Counted from the stretch's first letter, positions 45,795 through 55,237 are shown. The stretch: DNA of 57,296 bases from Bacilli bacterium (GCA_017528315.1 JAFXOW010000031.1:1-57296); one strand, 5' to 3'. Made by a program: numbers and translations. Notes: a model not told the origin generated them from the letters alone.

Positions 45795-46501
45795 AATTAA
45801 TATGTTGTAATTTTAAAATGAATTTATTAAAAAAAGATATTATAAATTATTTAGATGTAATTAATAATAAAATAAAGAAAGATAATTTAATCTTTTTTCC
45901 AAGTATTCCTTATATTTCAATGTTTAATGAAGCAGGTTTCAAAGTTGGAAGTCAAGATATATCATTTAAAGAATTGGGAAGTATAACAGGAGATACATCT
46001 ATATTACAATTAAAAGAATTAGGAATAAGTTATACAATTATAGGTCATTCTGAAAGACGAGAATATTTTGATGATGATAAGTATATTTCTAATAAAATAA
46101 ATTTAGCTTTAACTAATAGTATTAAAGTAATTCTATGTATAGGAGAAAAAATTAAGCAAGAAAAAATAGATACTGAGTTCTTAAAAAAAGAAATAGATGA
46201 AGCATTTAAGAATAATTTAAATCTAATTAACAATAATAATTTAATAATTGCTTACGAACCAATATGGGCAATTGGAAGCGGAGAGATTCCTTCGAATATT
46301 TGTATTGAAGAAACAATTTTCTTTATTAAAAAGCATATATTTGACAAATATAAAATCAACATAAATGTACTATATGGAGGTAGTGTAAGTCTTGATAATA
46401 TTGATATTCTTGAAAGTGTTAAAGGAATTGATGGTTATTTAATTGGAGGATGTTCTCTAAAACCTGAGAATATTCTTAATATATCATCAAAGTTAATGTA
46501 A
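45791..46501 (+). CDS. tpiA: Triosephosphate isomerase
   Basis: 236 aa TIM barrel. NFKMN carries the active-site Asn/Lys, GHSERR the catalytic His, AYEPIWAIGSG the catalytic Glu, and LYGGSVS and GYLIGGCSL form the phosphate-binding loops. It is slightly shorter than usual (~250). Its ATG overlaps the upstream stop as ATGA. It is the last gene of the pgk operon, with spo0A 87 bp downstream. Confidence 0.97.
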   Translation: MKLICCNFKMNLLKKDIINYLDVINNKIKKDNLIFFPSIPYISMFNEAGFKVGSQDISFKELGSITGDTSILQLKELGISYTIIGHSERREYFDDDKYISNKINLALTNSIKVILCIGEKIKQEKIDTEFLKKEIDEAFKNNLNLINNNNLIIAYEPIWAIGSGEIPSNICIEETIFFIKKHIFDKYKININVLYGGSVSLDNIDILESVKGIDGYLIGGCSLKPENILNISSKLM

Positions 46502-46502
46502 A

Positions 46503-46509
46503 GTCGACA
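46503..46509 (-). promoter_or_regulatory. Candidate Spo0A box upstream of spo0A
   Basis: The minus strand reads TGTCGAC, 6 of 7 to the 0A box TGTCGAA, within a TTTTTTTGTCGACTT context. It lies about 21 bp upstream of the candidate -35 and suggests autoregulation. Confidence 0.4.
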
Positions 46510-46529
46510 AAAAAAGCTAAAAAAAATCC

Positions 46530-46557
46530 TTGAAAAAAATGTAGAATACTATATAAT
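46530..46557 (+). promoter_or_regulatory. Candidate spo0A promoter
   Basis: TTGAAA (46530-46535), a 16-bp spacer and TATAAT (46552-46557). A GTAGAATAC stretch between them resembles a SigH -10, but I do not find an AGGA-type SigH -35. Confidence 0.55.
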
Positions 46558-46588
46558 TATAATTGCGTGCAGTAGGAAAGGATAAAAG

Positions 46589-47356
46589 ATGAAAAAGATT
46601 AGAGTACTTATGATCGACGATAATAAACAACTTGTCGATATGGTAAAGGAGTATTTTAGTAGTCACGCAGTAATTTCATTAGACTTAGTTGCTAATGATG
46701 GAGTAGAAGGACTGGAAGTAATTAATAAGCATAAGGATGAATTTGACTTAGTTTTACTTGATTTAATTATGCCTAAAAAAGATGGGGTATCACTTCTAGG
46801 AGAAATAAAAGATATTAAAAATTTCCCAAAGATTATTGTTTTAACATCCTATAATACACCCGATATTATTCGGAAAGTATCTAGTATGGGAGTAAATTAC
46901 TTTATGTTAAAGCCATTTGAACTACCAGAGCTTGAAAGAAAAATACTTGAATCAATGGATGAAATTAAAAGTGGTCCTAAAAATATTGAATTATATCATA
47001 ATAACTTACAAATTGCCGTTACAAATGTCTTACATGAACTTGGAGTACCATCTCATATAAAGGGTTATTCTTATATAAGAGAAAGCATTATGGAAATATT
47101 TTTTAATCCTGATATGATAGGAGGTATTACCAAAGAATTATATCCCAAAATTGCTAAAGAGTTTAATACAACCGTATCTCGAGTAGAAAGAGCAATCAGA
47201 CATGCAATTGAAGTAAGTTGGAATAGGGGAAACTGGGACTTAATGCAAGAGATATTTGGTTATAGTGTTGATATAGATAGAGCTAAACCTACTAATTCAG
47301 AATTTATAGTTACAGTTGCTGATAAATTAAGACTTGATTATGCTCATATTAAATGA
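46589..47356 (+). CDS. spo0A: Sporulation transcription factor Spo0A
   Basis: 255 aa response regulator. In the receiver domain, the acidic pair is Asp10-Asp11, the phosphoacceptor is Asp58 (VLLDLIMPKKDG), Thr is in VLTSY and Lys in LKPFEL. A linker and the Spo0A-specific DNA-binding domain follow, with GYSYIRESIMEIFFNPDMIGG, ITKELYPKIAKEF and TVSRVERAIRHAIEVSWNRGNWD, the recognition helix almost identical to Bacillus. It controls entry into sporulation through 0A boxes. AGGAAAGGAT precedes the ATG. No kinase or Spo0B/F gene is in the window. Confidence 0.97.
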   Translation: MKKIRVLMIDDNKQLVDMVKEYFSSHAVISLDLVANDGVEGLEVINKHKDEFDLVLLDLIMPKKDGVSLLGEIKDIKNFPKIIVLTSYNTPDIIRKVSSMGVNYFMLKPFELPELERKILESMDEIKSGPKNIELYHNNLQIAVTNVLHELGVPSHIKGYSYIRESIMEIFFNPDMIGGITKELYPKIAKEFNTTVSRVERAIRHAIEVSWNRGNWDLMQEIFGYSVDIDRAKPTNSEFIVTVADKLRLDYAHIK

Positions 47357-47381
47357 AAAGTTAATTAACTTTTCTTTTTTT
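47356..47381 (+). terminator. Terminator after spo0A
   Basis: The palindrome AAAAGTTAA/TTAACTTTT (47356-47373) is followed by a C and T7. It begins at the stop codon. Confidence 0.7.
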
Positions 47382-47502
47382 ATATAATAAAATTATTAAA
47401 TATCTATGTTATCCAAATATTAAATGAATTTGTAATTGAATTTATATAGCATAATATGATAGAATAATAATGTGTATAAGTATACAATAAATGGAGATAA
47501 AT

Positions 47503-49608
47503 ATGGAAAATAATAAAAAAATTTTATCAAAAAAAATGATACTTTTTTTTGGAATAATTATTATAATTATTATTTTATGCATGATATATTTATATAAAAC
47601 ATATTATTCATTTACAACTATTTCTAATTTAGATCTAACAGACAAAAAATCATATCAAATTCAAATAAAATCATTATATTTAAAAAATAATAGTAATCAA
47701 GACTATACTTGGAATATTGAAAATGAAAATATTGCAATAGTTTCTACAGATGGTATTATAACTCCAATACAAAATGGAAAAACTATTCTTACAATCAAAT
47801 CAAAAAAAGGATTTAATACTAAAAAAGTCGTAATTAATATTTCAGGACTTATTGAAACAAATCAAGAAACAGATTTAATAGATAATATTAATAATATAGA
47901 TAAAAATGATTTAATGATTTCTGATATATATTTAACAGTTGGATCAAAGCAAAAAATAAACATAGATAATATTAAATTAGAAAGTTATTCAAAAAATATA
48001 ATTGAAGTAGATAATTCAAACGTCATTAAAGCAATAAATATTGGTGAAACAATAGTTAAAGCAACAGCAGAAGATGAAAAAATTTCATATTTTAAAGTAA
48101 TAGTAACTAATAAAGATATTGAAATGATAGATATTTTATTAAATAAAAGTAAAATTACATTGAATATTGGAGATACCGAACAATTAAAAGCTACTTTAAA
48201 GCCTATTAATGCTACCAATATTCAATTAAATTGGACTAGCAGTGATACAAAAGTTGCTACAGTCGATCAAAATGGAAAAATAACGGCAAAAGAAAATGGG
48301 ATGACATTGATAACAGTTCAAAGTAATAATGGTAAAAAGAGCACATGCGAAGTAATAGTAAATACTAAAAATGAAATAATCAATATAGATATAACAAATA
48401 TCAATATTAATAAAAATAATATTACGATGTATGTTGGAGATACAGAACAATTATTTGCAACTATAGAACCAAATAATGCAACTAATAAAGATATCTCCTG
48501 GTTAAGTGACAATACAAATATTGCAACAATTGATCAAACTGGAAAGGTAACTGCTTTAAATCAAGGATATGTAACCATTACTGCTGTAAGCACTAATGGA
48601 GTAACAGCAAAATGTCAAATAAAAATAGAACCTAAAACCAATCCTATAATAGATACTAATATAGAGGTTACTAACATAATATTAAATGAAACTAGTAAAA
48701 CAATTTATTTAAATTCAAATTCAAAAACAGTTAATTTAACTGCAACTGTAGAACCAAGTAATGCAACTAATAAAAATATTATTTGGACAAGTAGCAATAA
48801 TAATATAGCTAAAGTTGAAAATGGTAAAGTTACGGCTTTAAATACAGGAACAGCTACAATAACTGCCAAAATAGAAGGGGATAAACATGAAGCATCTTTT
48901 AAATTAACTGTTAAAAAGAAAATAATTATTGTTATAGGAGCATCACAAGTCACAAGAATGAACAATTATAAAACTTCTTATAATTCCACTAATTATAATT
49001 ATTCAGTTAAAAATAAGACTTTAAATTATATTTATTCAGGTGGAAGCGGATTTTCTTATCAAACTGGTAGTGGCTGGAACAAAGCTAAATCAATAATTGA
49101 AACCTATAAGTCCCAAAAAGACAGTATTGAATTTTTCGTTTTTTTCCCTTTATCTGGAAATGATATTAAAAAGTTTAAATGTAGTGATATTTCTTCAAAC
49201 AATTCAACAATGAAAGGATATGCTGCTAATTATAATAATATTATATCAAATATCAAAAAAAGTGGTTATAATGTAACAGCATTTGTTGTTTCAATGCATC
49301 CTCTGAAAGTTAGTCAAAGTTCAAGTTCATATGTTGTTACCAATGAAAGTTCTAATTCATGTAAAAAAAATTATCGTTCTAATAAAAAATATAATGAATT
49401 TAACAAAGCAATGCGCACTATTATAAATAATTCTTATACTAATAACTTAAATTTTGAATATCTATTTGAATATATTATGAAAATCAATGATAAAGGCAAA
49501 AATTTCTCATATAAGGTTACTTATAATACAACAGATGGAATTCATTGGAATAGTTCTACAACAAATTATTATGTTAATTTAATGTTTAATAAAACTAATT
49601 TATTATGA
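47503..49608 (+). CDS. Surface protein: Big_2 Ig-like repeats plus C-terminal SGNH-hydrolase-like domain
   Basis: 701 aa. An N-terminal TM anchor (about 10-31) is followed by about five Ig-like units. The last three are clear Big_2 modules with the pattern LNxxxxTLxxGDTxQLxATxxPxNATNxxxxWxSxxxxxATVDxxGKVTAxxxGxxxIT. The C-terminal domain (about 474-701) begins IIIVIGASQVTRM, then has SGND near residue 551 and DGIHW near residue 677, in the order of SGNH/GDSL blocks I, III and V. The block I residue after IG is Ala rather than Asp, but the Ser is present. It is probably an extracytoplasmic esterase or acyl hydrolase. The ATG at 47503 is 6 bases after GGAG. Confidence 0.75.
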   Translation: MENNKKILSKKMILFFGIIIIIIILCMIYLYKTYYSFTTISNLDLTDKKSYQIQIKSLYLKNNSNQDYTWNIENENIAIVSTDGIITPIQNGKTILTIKSKKGFNTKKVVINISGLIETNQETDLIDNINNIDKNDLMISDIYLTVGSKQKINIDNIKLESYSKNIIEVDNSNVIKAINIGETIVKATAEDEKISYFKVIVTNKDIEMIDILLNKSKITLNIGDTEQLKATLKPINATNIQLNWTSSDTKVATVDQNGKITAKENGMTLITVQSNNGKKSTCEVIVNTKNEIINIDITNININKNNITMYVGDTEQLFATIEPNNATNKDISWLSDNTNIATIDQTGKVTALNQGYVTITAVSTNGVTAKCQIKIEPKTNPIIDTNIEVTNIILNETSKTIYLNSNSKTVNLTATVEPSNATNKNIIWTSSNNNIAKVENGKVTALNTGTATITAKIEGDKHEASFKLTVKKKIIIVIGASQVTRMNNYKTSYNSTNYNYSVKNKTLNYIYSGGSGFSYQTGSGWNKAKSIIETYKSQKDSIEFFVFFPLSGNDIKKFKCSDISSNNSTMKGYAANYNNIISNIKKSGYNVTAFVVSMHPLKVSQSSSSYVVTNESSNSCKKNYRSNKKYNEFNKAMRTIINNSYTNNLNFEYLFEYIMKINDKGKNFSYKVTYNTTDGIHWNSSTTNYYVNLMFNKTNLL

Positions 49609-49678
49609 TTTAAAAGTAATTTATATAATTTTTAATATTTTAATTTTACTATTCATAAACTTAACTGGTGAATTATTT

Positions 49679-50773
49679 ATGAATAAATATAAAGTATGTG
49701 TATATGCTATTTCTAAAAATGAAGAAAAGTTTGTTAAACGTTGGTTTAATTCTGTTAAAGAAGCCGATGATATATATGTATTAGATACCGGATCAACTGA
49801 TAATACTAAAGAACTTTTAGAAAAATTAGGGGTTCATGTCAGTCAAATTATCTTTGACCCATTTAGATTTGATAAAGCTCGCAATGAATCTTTAAAATTA
49901 GTGCCTAATGATGCTCAAATATGTGTTTGTTGTGATTTAGATGAAGTATTTTTACCAGGTTGGAGAGAAAAATTAGAAACTATTTGGCAACCTGATACCA
50001 CCAGACTTGCTTACAATTATAATTGGAGAGTAGATCGAGAAGGTAAACCTGAAGTTAATTTTTATATAGAAAAAATTCATTCAAGACATGGTTATATATG
50101 GAAACATCCTGTTCATGAAGTTTTATATCCAATTGATAATTTTAAAGAAAATAAAATTACTACTGATGAAATAATCCTCAATCATTATCCAGATGATAAA
50201 AAGAGTAGGAGAAGTTACTTAAAACTTTTAGAGTTATCAGTCAAAGAGGATCCAGAGAATGATCGTAATATGCATTATCTAGGACGGGAATATATGTACT
50301 ATGGTAAATGGAATGAAGCAATTGATACTTTAATAAAACATTTATCACTTAAAAGTGCTACTTGGAAAGATGAAAGATGTGCATCAATGCGTTTTATTGC
50401 TAGGTGCTACGGGGAACTAAATAGAATAGAGGAAGCTCGGATGTGGCTTGATAAAGCTATAAAAGAAGCACCTTATTTAAGAGATCCATATATGGAAAGA
50501 GCTATACTAGAATATAATGAACAAAATTTTAAAGATGTTGAGAAATATTGTCTTAAAGCTCTAAAGATAAAATCTCACGAAAAAACTTATATAAACGAAA
50601 TATTTAGTTGGAATAATACTGTATACGATTTACTATCTGTTTCAGAATATTACTTAAATAAATTTGATCAAGCCTATAAACATGCTAAAATGGCTCTTAA
50701 TATGAATCCAAATGATGAACGTATTAAAAATAATCTTAGATTAATTGAAGGTAAAATTAAAAGATCTAGTTAA
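49679..50773 (+). CDS. Glycosyltransferase family 2 with TPR repeats
   Basis: 364 aa. The GT-A domain (about 1-180) has VYAISKNEEKFVKRWFNSV, IYVLDTGSTDNT, FDPFRFDKARNESL, and a D-x-D-like VCCDLDEVFLPGW. The remainder (about 190-360) forms TPR helices (EDPENDRNMHYLGREYMYYGKWNEAI; AYKHAKMALNMNPNDERI). It is a probable cytoplasmic transferase acting on a surface glycan or glycoprotein. It follows the Big_2/SGNH gene by 70 bp and may modify surface material, but this is inference. Confidence 0.85.
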   Translation: MNKYKVCVYAISKNEEKFVKRWFNSVKEADDIYVLDTGSTDNTKELLEKLGVHVSQIIFDPFRFDKARNESLKLVPNDAQICVCCDLDEVFLPGWREKLETIWQPDTTRLAYNYNWRVDREGKPEVNFYIEKIHSRHGYIWKHPVHEVLYPIDNFKENKITTDEIILNHYPDDKKSRRSYLKLLELSVKEDPENDRNMHYLGREYMYYGKWNEAIDTLIKHLSLKSATWKDERCASMRFIARCYGELNRIEEARMWLDKAIKEAPYLRDPYMERAILEYNEQNFKDVEKYCLKALKIKSHEKTYINEIFSWNNTVYDLLSVSEYYLNKFDQAYKHAKMALNMNPNDERIKNNLRLIEGKIKRSS

Positions 50774-50777
50774 TTTA

Positions 50778-51089
50778 CTAAAGCTTTTTAATTTTTATTT
50801 TTTTAGTAACAATAGCATGAAAAACTATTGTATCCGTTTTAGGATTTTTAACTCTATAACAAAATATCCTATTATCATTATTTTTTAAATCATTAAGTAT
50901 TCGTTCAATATTAGCATTTGATAGACCATAAAAAGATATCTTATAGGGTAATTCTAACATATTTTTTAAATATTCTATATTTGTATTATTATATATATAT
51001 AAATTATTGTTAACTTTAAAATATATACTAGAATCATTACTATAAAATTCTATCTTAGGTTCTAAACTATTATACTCTTTTATATTCAT
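50778..51089 (-). CDS. Unknown small protein (103 aa)
   Basis: Asn/Tyr/Ile-rich, mixed alpha/beta, with a basic C-terminus (VTKKIKIKKL). No TM, no motif. The ribosome binding site GGAAGG is 7 bases before the ATG. It has its own candidate promoter, TTGTAA with a 16-bp spacer and TATAAT, near 51140-51170, downstream of DnaA-box palindrome copy 2. The stop is 4 bp from the convergent GT2 stop. Confidence 0.6.
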   Translation of the reverse strand: MNIKEYNSLEPKIEFYSNDSSIYFKVNNNLYIYNNTNIEYLKNMLELPYKISFYGLSNANIERILNDLKNNDNRIFCYRVKNPKTDTIVFHAIVTKKIKIKKL

Positions 51090-51202
51090 AAACGCCTTCC
51101 ATCAACTTATTAATAAATCACATATTTAATAAATTACCTATATTATACTTATTTATATTATTTTTACAAGATATTTGACATATAAATACTTAAATTATTA
51201 TT

Positions 51203-51224
51203 TTATCCACATTAATGTGGATAA
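51203..51224. repeat. Palindrome of two inverted perfect DnaA boxes (copy 2)
   Basis: TTATCCACA (51203-51211), a 4-nt spacer TTAA, and TGTGGATAA (51216-51224). It has the same 9-4-9 geometry as the copy at 7063-7084 and starts 3 bases after the stop of the ABC permease gene. In the permease direction it is followed by AATAATAATTT rather than a T-run; on the plus strand T5 follows. Confidence 0.65.
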
Positions 51225-51227
51225 TTT

Positions 51228-52838
51228 TTATGTAATATTATTAAACCACTTATCACATTTTTTATTTAATATGTATATTAAGATAAAGGCAATTATTAGA
51301 TAAATAACTAGAAATAATAAAATAATTACATTATTATTTAAACCTGTATCTAATAAAATAAATAAAGAACATATAGTTATTCCTAGTAATCCCATTCCAA
51401 TAATTGTTGATAAAAATGAACTCATACTTTGTTTAACTACTTCTGTATCATTAGAAGCATCAATTTTAGGATATTTTAAATTTATAATAATACCAATTAA
51501 CTCCGTTACTGTTGGTATTAATATAGTTGCTATTAATATTAATAATATATTAATAAAACTTAAATTAAATCTTATAAATAAAATTATATTTCCTATTAAT
51601 ATACAAGGAATAATAATGATTAAAGAAGTTAATACTTTATATAAAATTATATTTATAGGTTTTATAGGAAGAGCTTTTAATAAATTTATCTTTCCTCCTT
51701 CCAATGAAATCATAGAACTAGTAATAGAAGTCATTAAAGAACCAAAACAGACTAAACCAAATATTAAAACAGGTAATTGATTGGTAATTTTTTCTACAGT
51801 CATAGATGAATTCATTTCTAAAATACTAGTAACAATCATATCAAATTTCAATGAAAAGAGTATACAACCTATTATAAATAAAACCAGTCCAAATCCAGCA
51901 TTAGTAATAAATACAGGTGTTGAAAAAAATCTATTTAATTCTTTTTTAATAAAAGCTTTAGCTTTACTATTAGTTTTAATTATATAATTTTTATTTTTAT
52001 TATCAATTATTACCTTTTTAGAATTAGAATTAACTTTAAAATAAATCTTACTTAAAACAAATAAAGTAATTATTATAATTAATATATGTATTAATATATA
52101 TGTAATAAGTGTCATTACATCAAAATTATTTACTAATAATATATAGGTTCCAACTGGATAATATAATTTAACAATATAATTATTTATACTTAAGGCATTA
52201 CTAATAAAATTAGATACTAACATTTCTGATCTAAACATAAAGTACATAAAAATAAATATAAATACTATGGTTAATATAGTTTGAATTATGTTTTTTCCTT
52301 TAAAATGAGAAGATAAATAAGTTATTATAAAACCTATTATACAAGATATAATTATAGGTATTATTGGTAATAATAATAGAGATACAAAAGAAACTAAATA
52401 ATATTCTACCTCTGGAGACATATAATATGCATATACTAACATTACTGGTAATATAAATAAAGAATTATATAATAATTCAAATACATAAAATTTAAACATT
52501 CTAATAAATAATATTGTTCTTTTACTTATAGGCATCGACATTAAAAGATTATCATCTTTACAATTAAATAGTAATGTTCCAGATTTATAAATACCTTCCA
52601 TCAAGCATAACATTGATACACCTAAAGCAAAAATAGTCAGAATAGTATATTCTAAATGAGTTGTCATTAAATTTTTCATCATTAAACTTGCATACATAGC
52701 AATTATATACATAAAATAAGCAATTAAACATAAAGGTAAAATTATTTTAGAGTATTTTCCTTGTTTCTTTTTATTAATTTTAAATATATTCATATCATGA
52801 TTTAAACTTACTTTAACAAGCGATAATAATTTTTTCAT
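51228..52838 (-). CDS. ABC transporter permease (putative exporter)
   Basis: 536 aa with about 12 hydrophobic segments in two halves joined by a basic loop (about 265-300, KVIIDNKNKNYIIKTNSKAKAFIKKEL). The SRTILFIR-like motif SKRTILFIRMFKFY near residue 103 and LLKALPIKPINIILYKVL in the second half are the paired cytoplasmic contact segments of ABC-2-type exporters. The substrate is not predictable. It begins 1 bp after the ATPase gene's stop, so the two form one exporter. Confidence 0.82.
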   Translation of the reverse strand: MKKLLSLVKVSLNHDMNIFKINKKKQGKYSKIILPLCLIAYFMYIIAMYASLMMKNLMTTHLEYTILTIFALGVSMLCLMEGIYKSGTLLFNCKDDNLLMSMPISKRTILFIRMFKFYVFELLYNSLFILPVMLVYAYYMSPEVEYYLVSFVSLLLLPIIPIIISCIIGFIITYLSSHFKGKNIIQTILTIVFIFIFMYFMFRSEMLVSNFISNALSINNYIVKLYYPVGTYILLVNNFDVMTLITYILIHILIIIITLFVLSKIYFKVNSNSKKVIIDNKNKNYIIKTNSKAKAFIKKELNRFFSTPVFITNAGFGLVLFIIGCILFSLKFDMIVTSILEMNSSMTVEKITNQLPVLIFGLVCFGSLMTSITSSMISLEGGKINLLKALPIKPINIILYKVLTSLIIIIPCILIGNIILFIRFNLSFINILLILIATILIPTVTELIGIIINLKYPKIDASNDTEVVKQSMSSFLSTIIGMGLLGITICSLFILLDTGLNNNVIILLFLVIYLIIAFILIYILNKKCDKWFNNIT

Positions 52839-52839
52839 T

Positions 52840-53544
52840 TTAACCCTCTAAATCAAGAAATACCTTTTCTAAAGATTTATCACCTTTAATGTCTTTCATA
52901 CTACCAGTTTTAATTAATTTACCTTCTTTAATAATAGCTACTTTAGAACATAATTTTTCAGCAACATCCAATATATGAGTTGAAAAGAATACTATTTTTC
53001 CTTCTTTAACCATTTCATTCATTATTTTTTTTACATCAAAGACGGCTTTAGGATCTAATCCAACAAATGGTTCATCCATTACTAATATTTTAGGTTCATG
53101 AACCAAAGCAGCTATTAAAGCCACTTTTTGTTTCATACCATGCGAAAATGAATCGATTGTATCATTTAAATTATCTTCTATCTCAAATAATTTAGCATAT
53201 TTATGAATATTCTTATTTCTCATATCCTCATTTACATCATACATATCACATATAAAATTAATAAAATCGATGGCTTTCATATTTTCATATAATTCGGGAT
53301 TATCAGCAACAAATGCCATATCTTTTTTACAAGCAATTGGATCATCCTTAATCGATTTACCATTTATAATAATATCACCCATATCAAAATCATGAATACC
53401 CACCATAGATTTAATAAGAGTAGTTTTACCAGCACCATTATGTCCAATAAAAGCAAATATTTCTCCATCATTAATCTTAAATGATACATCATTTAACGCA
53501 ATTGTTTCCCCATATTTTTTAGTTACATTTTTTATTTCTATCAT
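52840..53544 (-). CDS. ABC transporter ATP-binding protein
   Basis: 234 aa, fully intact. Walker A is GHNGAGKTT (about 34-42), the signature FSHGMKQK, Walker B ILVMDEPFVGLDP and the H-loop STHIL. The signature with HGM rather than GGQ is usual in ABC-2 exporter ATPases. It powers the adjacent permease. GGAGAAA precedes the ATG. It contrasts with the two degenerate ATPases at 8.5-10 kb. Confidence 0.95.
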   Translation of the reverse strand: MIEIKNVTKKYGETIALNDVSFKINDGEIFAFIGHNGAGKTTLIKSMVGIHDFDMGDIIINGKSIKDDPIACKKDMAFVADNPELYENMKAIDFINFICDMYDVNEDMRNKNIHKYAKLFEIEDNLNDTIDSFSHGMKQKVALIAALVHEPKILVMDEPFVGLDPKAVFDVKKIMNEMVKEGKIVFFSTHILDVAEKLCSKVAIIKEGKLIKTGSMKDIKGDKSLEKVFLDLEG

Positions 53545-53604
53545 ATTTTTTCTCCTGTAATTATCATTATTTTATCACAAAATTCATTTATTTTTTTTAA
53601 TTTA

Positions 53605-54492
53605 TTAAAATAAAGCAATTTGTTCACTTTTTTTAATTTCTTTCTTATAAGATTTAATAATATCATTCATGTTATATAGTATTCCATACTTATTACATTC
53701 CAAAGTAAATATCTTATATAATTTTTTATAATTTAAAACCATACAATTATATCTTTCTCCATAATACTTTTTATATTTTTCTTTCATATATGGAAAAAAT
53801 TTATCTAATTGTTCATAGTAATAATCTCTTTGATTTTCTCTTAAAGTTACACTCATATTCGTATAAATAAACTTGGCTCCATATTCATGAGCGAGTTTTA
53901 CTAACTTCTTAATATCTTCTTCTTTATCAGTAATAAAGGGTAATACTGGATTCATCATTATTCCAGTAAATATTCCATTATAAGTTAATGTCTTTATAGC
54001 TTGAAGTCTTTTAGATGAAACACAAACTCCAGGTTCTATTATCTTAGATAAATAATCACTTGGAGTTGTAATAGTAAATTTAATTATAACATTATTTTTA
54101 GTATTAATTTCTTTAAGTATATCTAAATCTCTTAAAATCAAATCACTTTTAGTATCAATTGAAACTCCAAAATTATATTTGGATAATAATTTCAAAGCTT
54201 TTCTTGTTTGTTCATACTTTAATTCATATGGATTATAAGTATCTGACATTGATCCAATACCTACAACACCTTTTACTTTCTTTTTTGATAACTCATTTTC
54301 TAATATTACTAAAGCATTTTCTTTACCAACTGGTGTATCAAAGTTATCAATATGATAACAACTACTTCGACTATCACAGTATATACATCCATGAGGACAT
54401 CCTCTATAAAGATTCATATTATAATCTATTCCATACCATTCATCACCATATTTGACTTTCGTTAGTATGGTCTTTGTTTTTATAAATTTCAT
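53605..54492 (-). CDS. Radical SAM protein, SPL-like family
   Basis: 295 aa. The [4Fe-4S] CxxxCxxC motif lies in YRGCPHGCIYCDSRSSCY (about residues 30-47). GVVGIGSMSDTYNPYELK and SIDTKSDLILRDLDIL follow, typical of the SPL/Rv2578c-like radical SAM group. It shares the fold of spore photoproduct lyase, but this subgroup's reaction is not established. It is 1 bp after the acetyltransferase gene and part of its operon. Confidence 0.87.
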   Translation of the reverse strand: MKFIKTKTILTKVKYGDEWYGIDYNMNLYRGCPHGCIYCDSRSSCYHIDNFDTPVGKENALVILENELSKKKVKGVVGIGSMSDTYNPYELKYEQTRKALKLLSKYNFGVSIDTKSDLILRDLDILKEINTKNNVIIKFTITTPSDYLSKIIEPGVCVSSKRLQAIKTLTYNGIFTGIMMNPVLPFITDKEEDIKKLVKLAHEYGAKFIYTNMSVTLRENQRDYYYEQLDKFFPYMKEKYKKYYGERYNCMVLNYKKLYKIFTLECNKYGILYNMNDIIKSYKKEIKKSEQIALF

Positions 54493-54493
54493 A

Positions 54494-55237
54494 TTATTTA
54501 ATTAACTTCTCTAAGGCATTAGCATTTAAAATTGTATTAGAAATAAATTTTCCTTTATAAAAATTAGCCCAGTTATTAAAAATACATGGAGCGTTTTTAG
54601 CTAATTCTAGCGAATCTATTTTTACAAAATTTAATTTAATATTTTTTGATTTAGCATAATCAGATAATTCTTTCACTTCATATTCGACATAAGGACATTC
54701 ACTACTATAATAAATTGTAAAGTCTTGATTTTCTATTGCCATCTTTCTTGCACTATCACTAAATTTAGGAGTTTCTTTAGCATCGAAGGAAAGTACCATT
54801 AATTCATAATCATCAATAGTATCTATTACTTTAAATTTAAAATGTTCAAAAAATTTTTTTTCTCCCAAAAATGGTTTCTTCTTTTTAGAAACTAATGTAC
54901 AAATACCACTCATTTTTTTATTCTTAGCATCATTTATAGCATATTCTAACAGTTCTTTTCCAATACCTTTTCCCTTAAAACTTCCAGCTACCCATAAACA
55001 ATAAATATACATATAATTTTTACCAATAATTGGAACCCAAGCTGTTTCAATTGGTTCATATTCAATAAATATTTTACCTCTTTCCTTTAATTTTCTAAAT
55101 ACGTGTCCATCTTTTAATTTATTTTTTATCCATTCTTTCTTCTTATCAACACCCGCTTGATGTTTAGGATCTCCTATTGCACAACAAATATGTTCTTCTT
55201 CAATATTATCTTCATTTAAATTAATATACTCATTCAT
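54494..55237 (-). CDS. GNAT N-acetyltransferase with YoaP C-terminal domain
   Basis: 247 aa. The GNAT domain has YIYCLWVAGSFKGKGIGKELLEYAINDAK with the acetyl-CoA-binding G-x-G-I/K-G (about 92-97). The C-terminal part, FTIYYSSECPYVEYEVKELSDYAKSKNIKLNFVKIDS with a C-P-Y, fits the YoaP thioredoxin-like module. The length is close to Bacillus YoaP. It is the first gene of the operon with the radical SAM gene. The substrate is unknown. Confidence 0.87.
   Translation of the reverse strand: MNEYINLNEDNIEEEHICCAIGDPKHQAGVDKKKEWIKNKLKDGHVFRKLKERGKIFIEYEPIETAWVPIIGKNYMYIYCLWVAGSFKGKGIGKELLEYAINDAKNKKMSGICTLVSKKKKPFLGEKKFFEHFKFKVIDTIDDYELMVLSFDAKETPKFSDSARKMAIENQDFTIYYSSECPYVEYEVKELSDYAKSKNIKLNFVKIDSLELAKNAPCIFNNWANFYKGKFISNTILNANALEKLIK

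Noticed and set aside
46589-47356. Use of genetic code 4 (TGA as Trp), suggested by the Mollicutes-like features
   Set aside because: All conserved tryptophans are TGG, the large genes have no internal TGA, and spo0A ends at a TGA exactly where the family ends.
53605-54492. Calling the radical SAM protein spore photoproduct lyase (SplB)
   Set aside because: The SPL-like family shares the domain, but this protein belongs to the shorter Rv2578c-like group with a CPHGCIYC motif and no demonstrated photoproduct repair.
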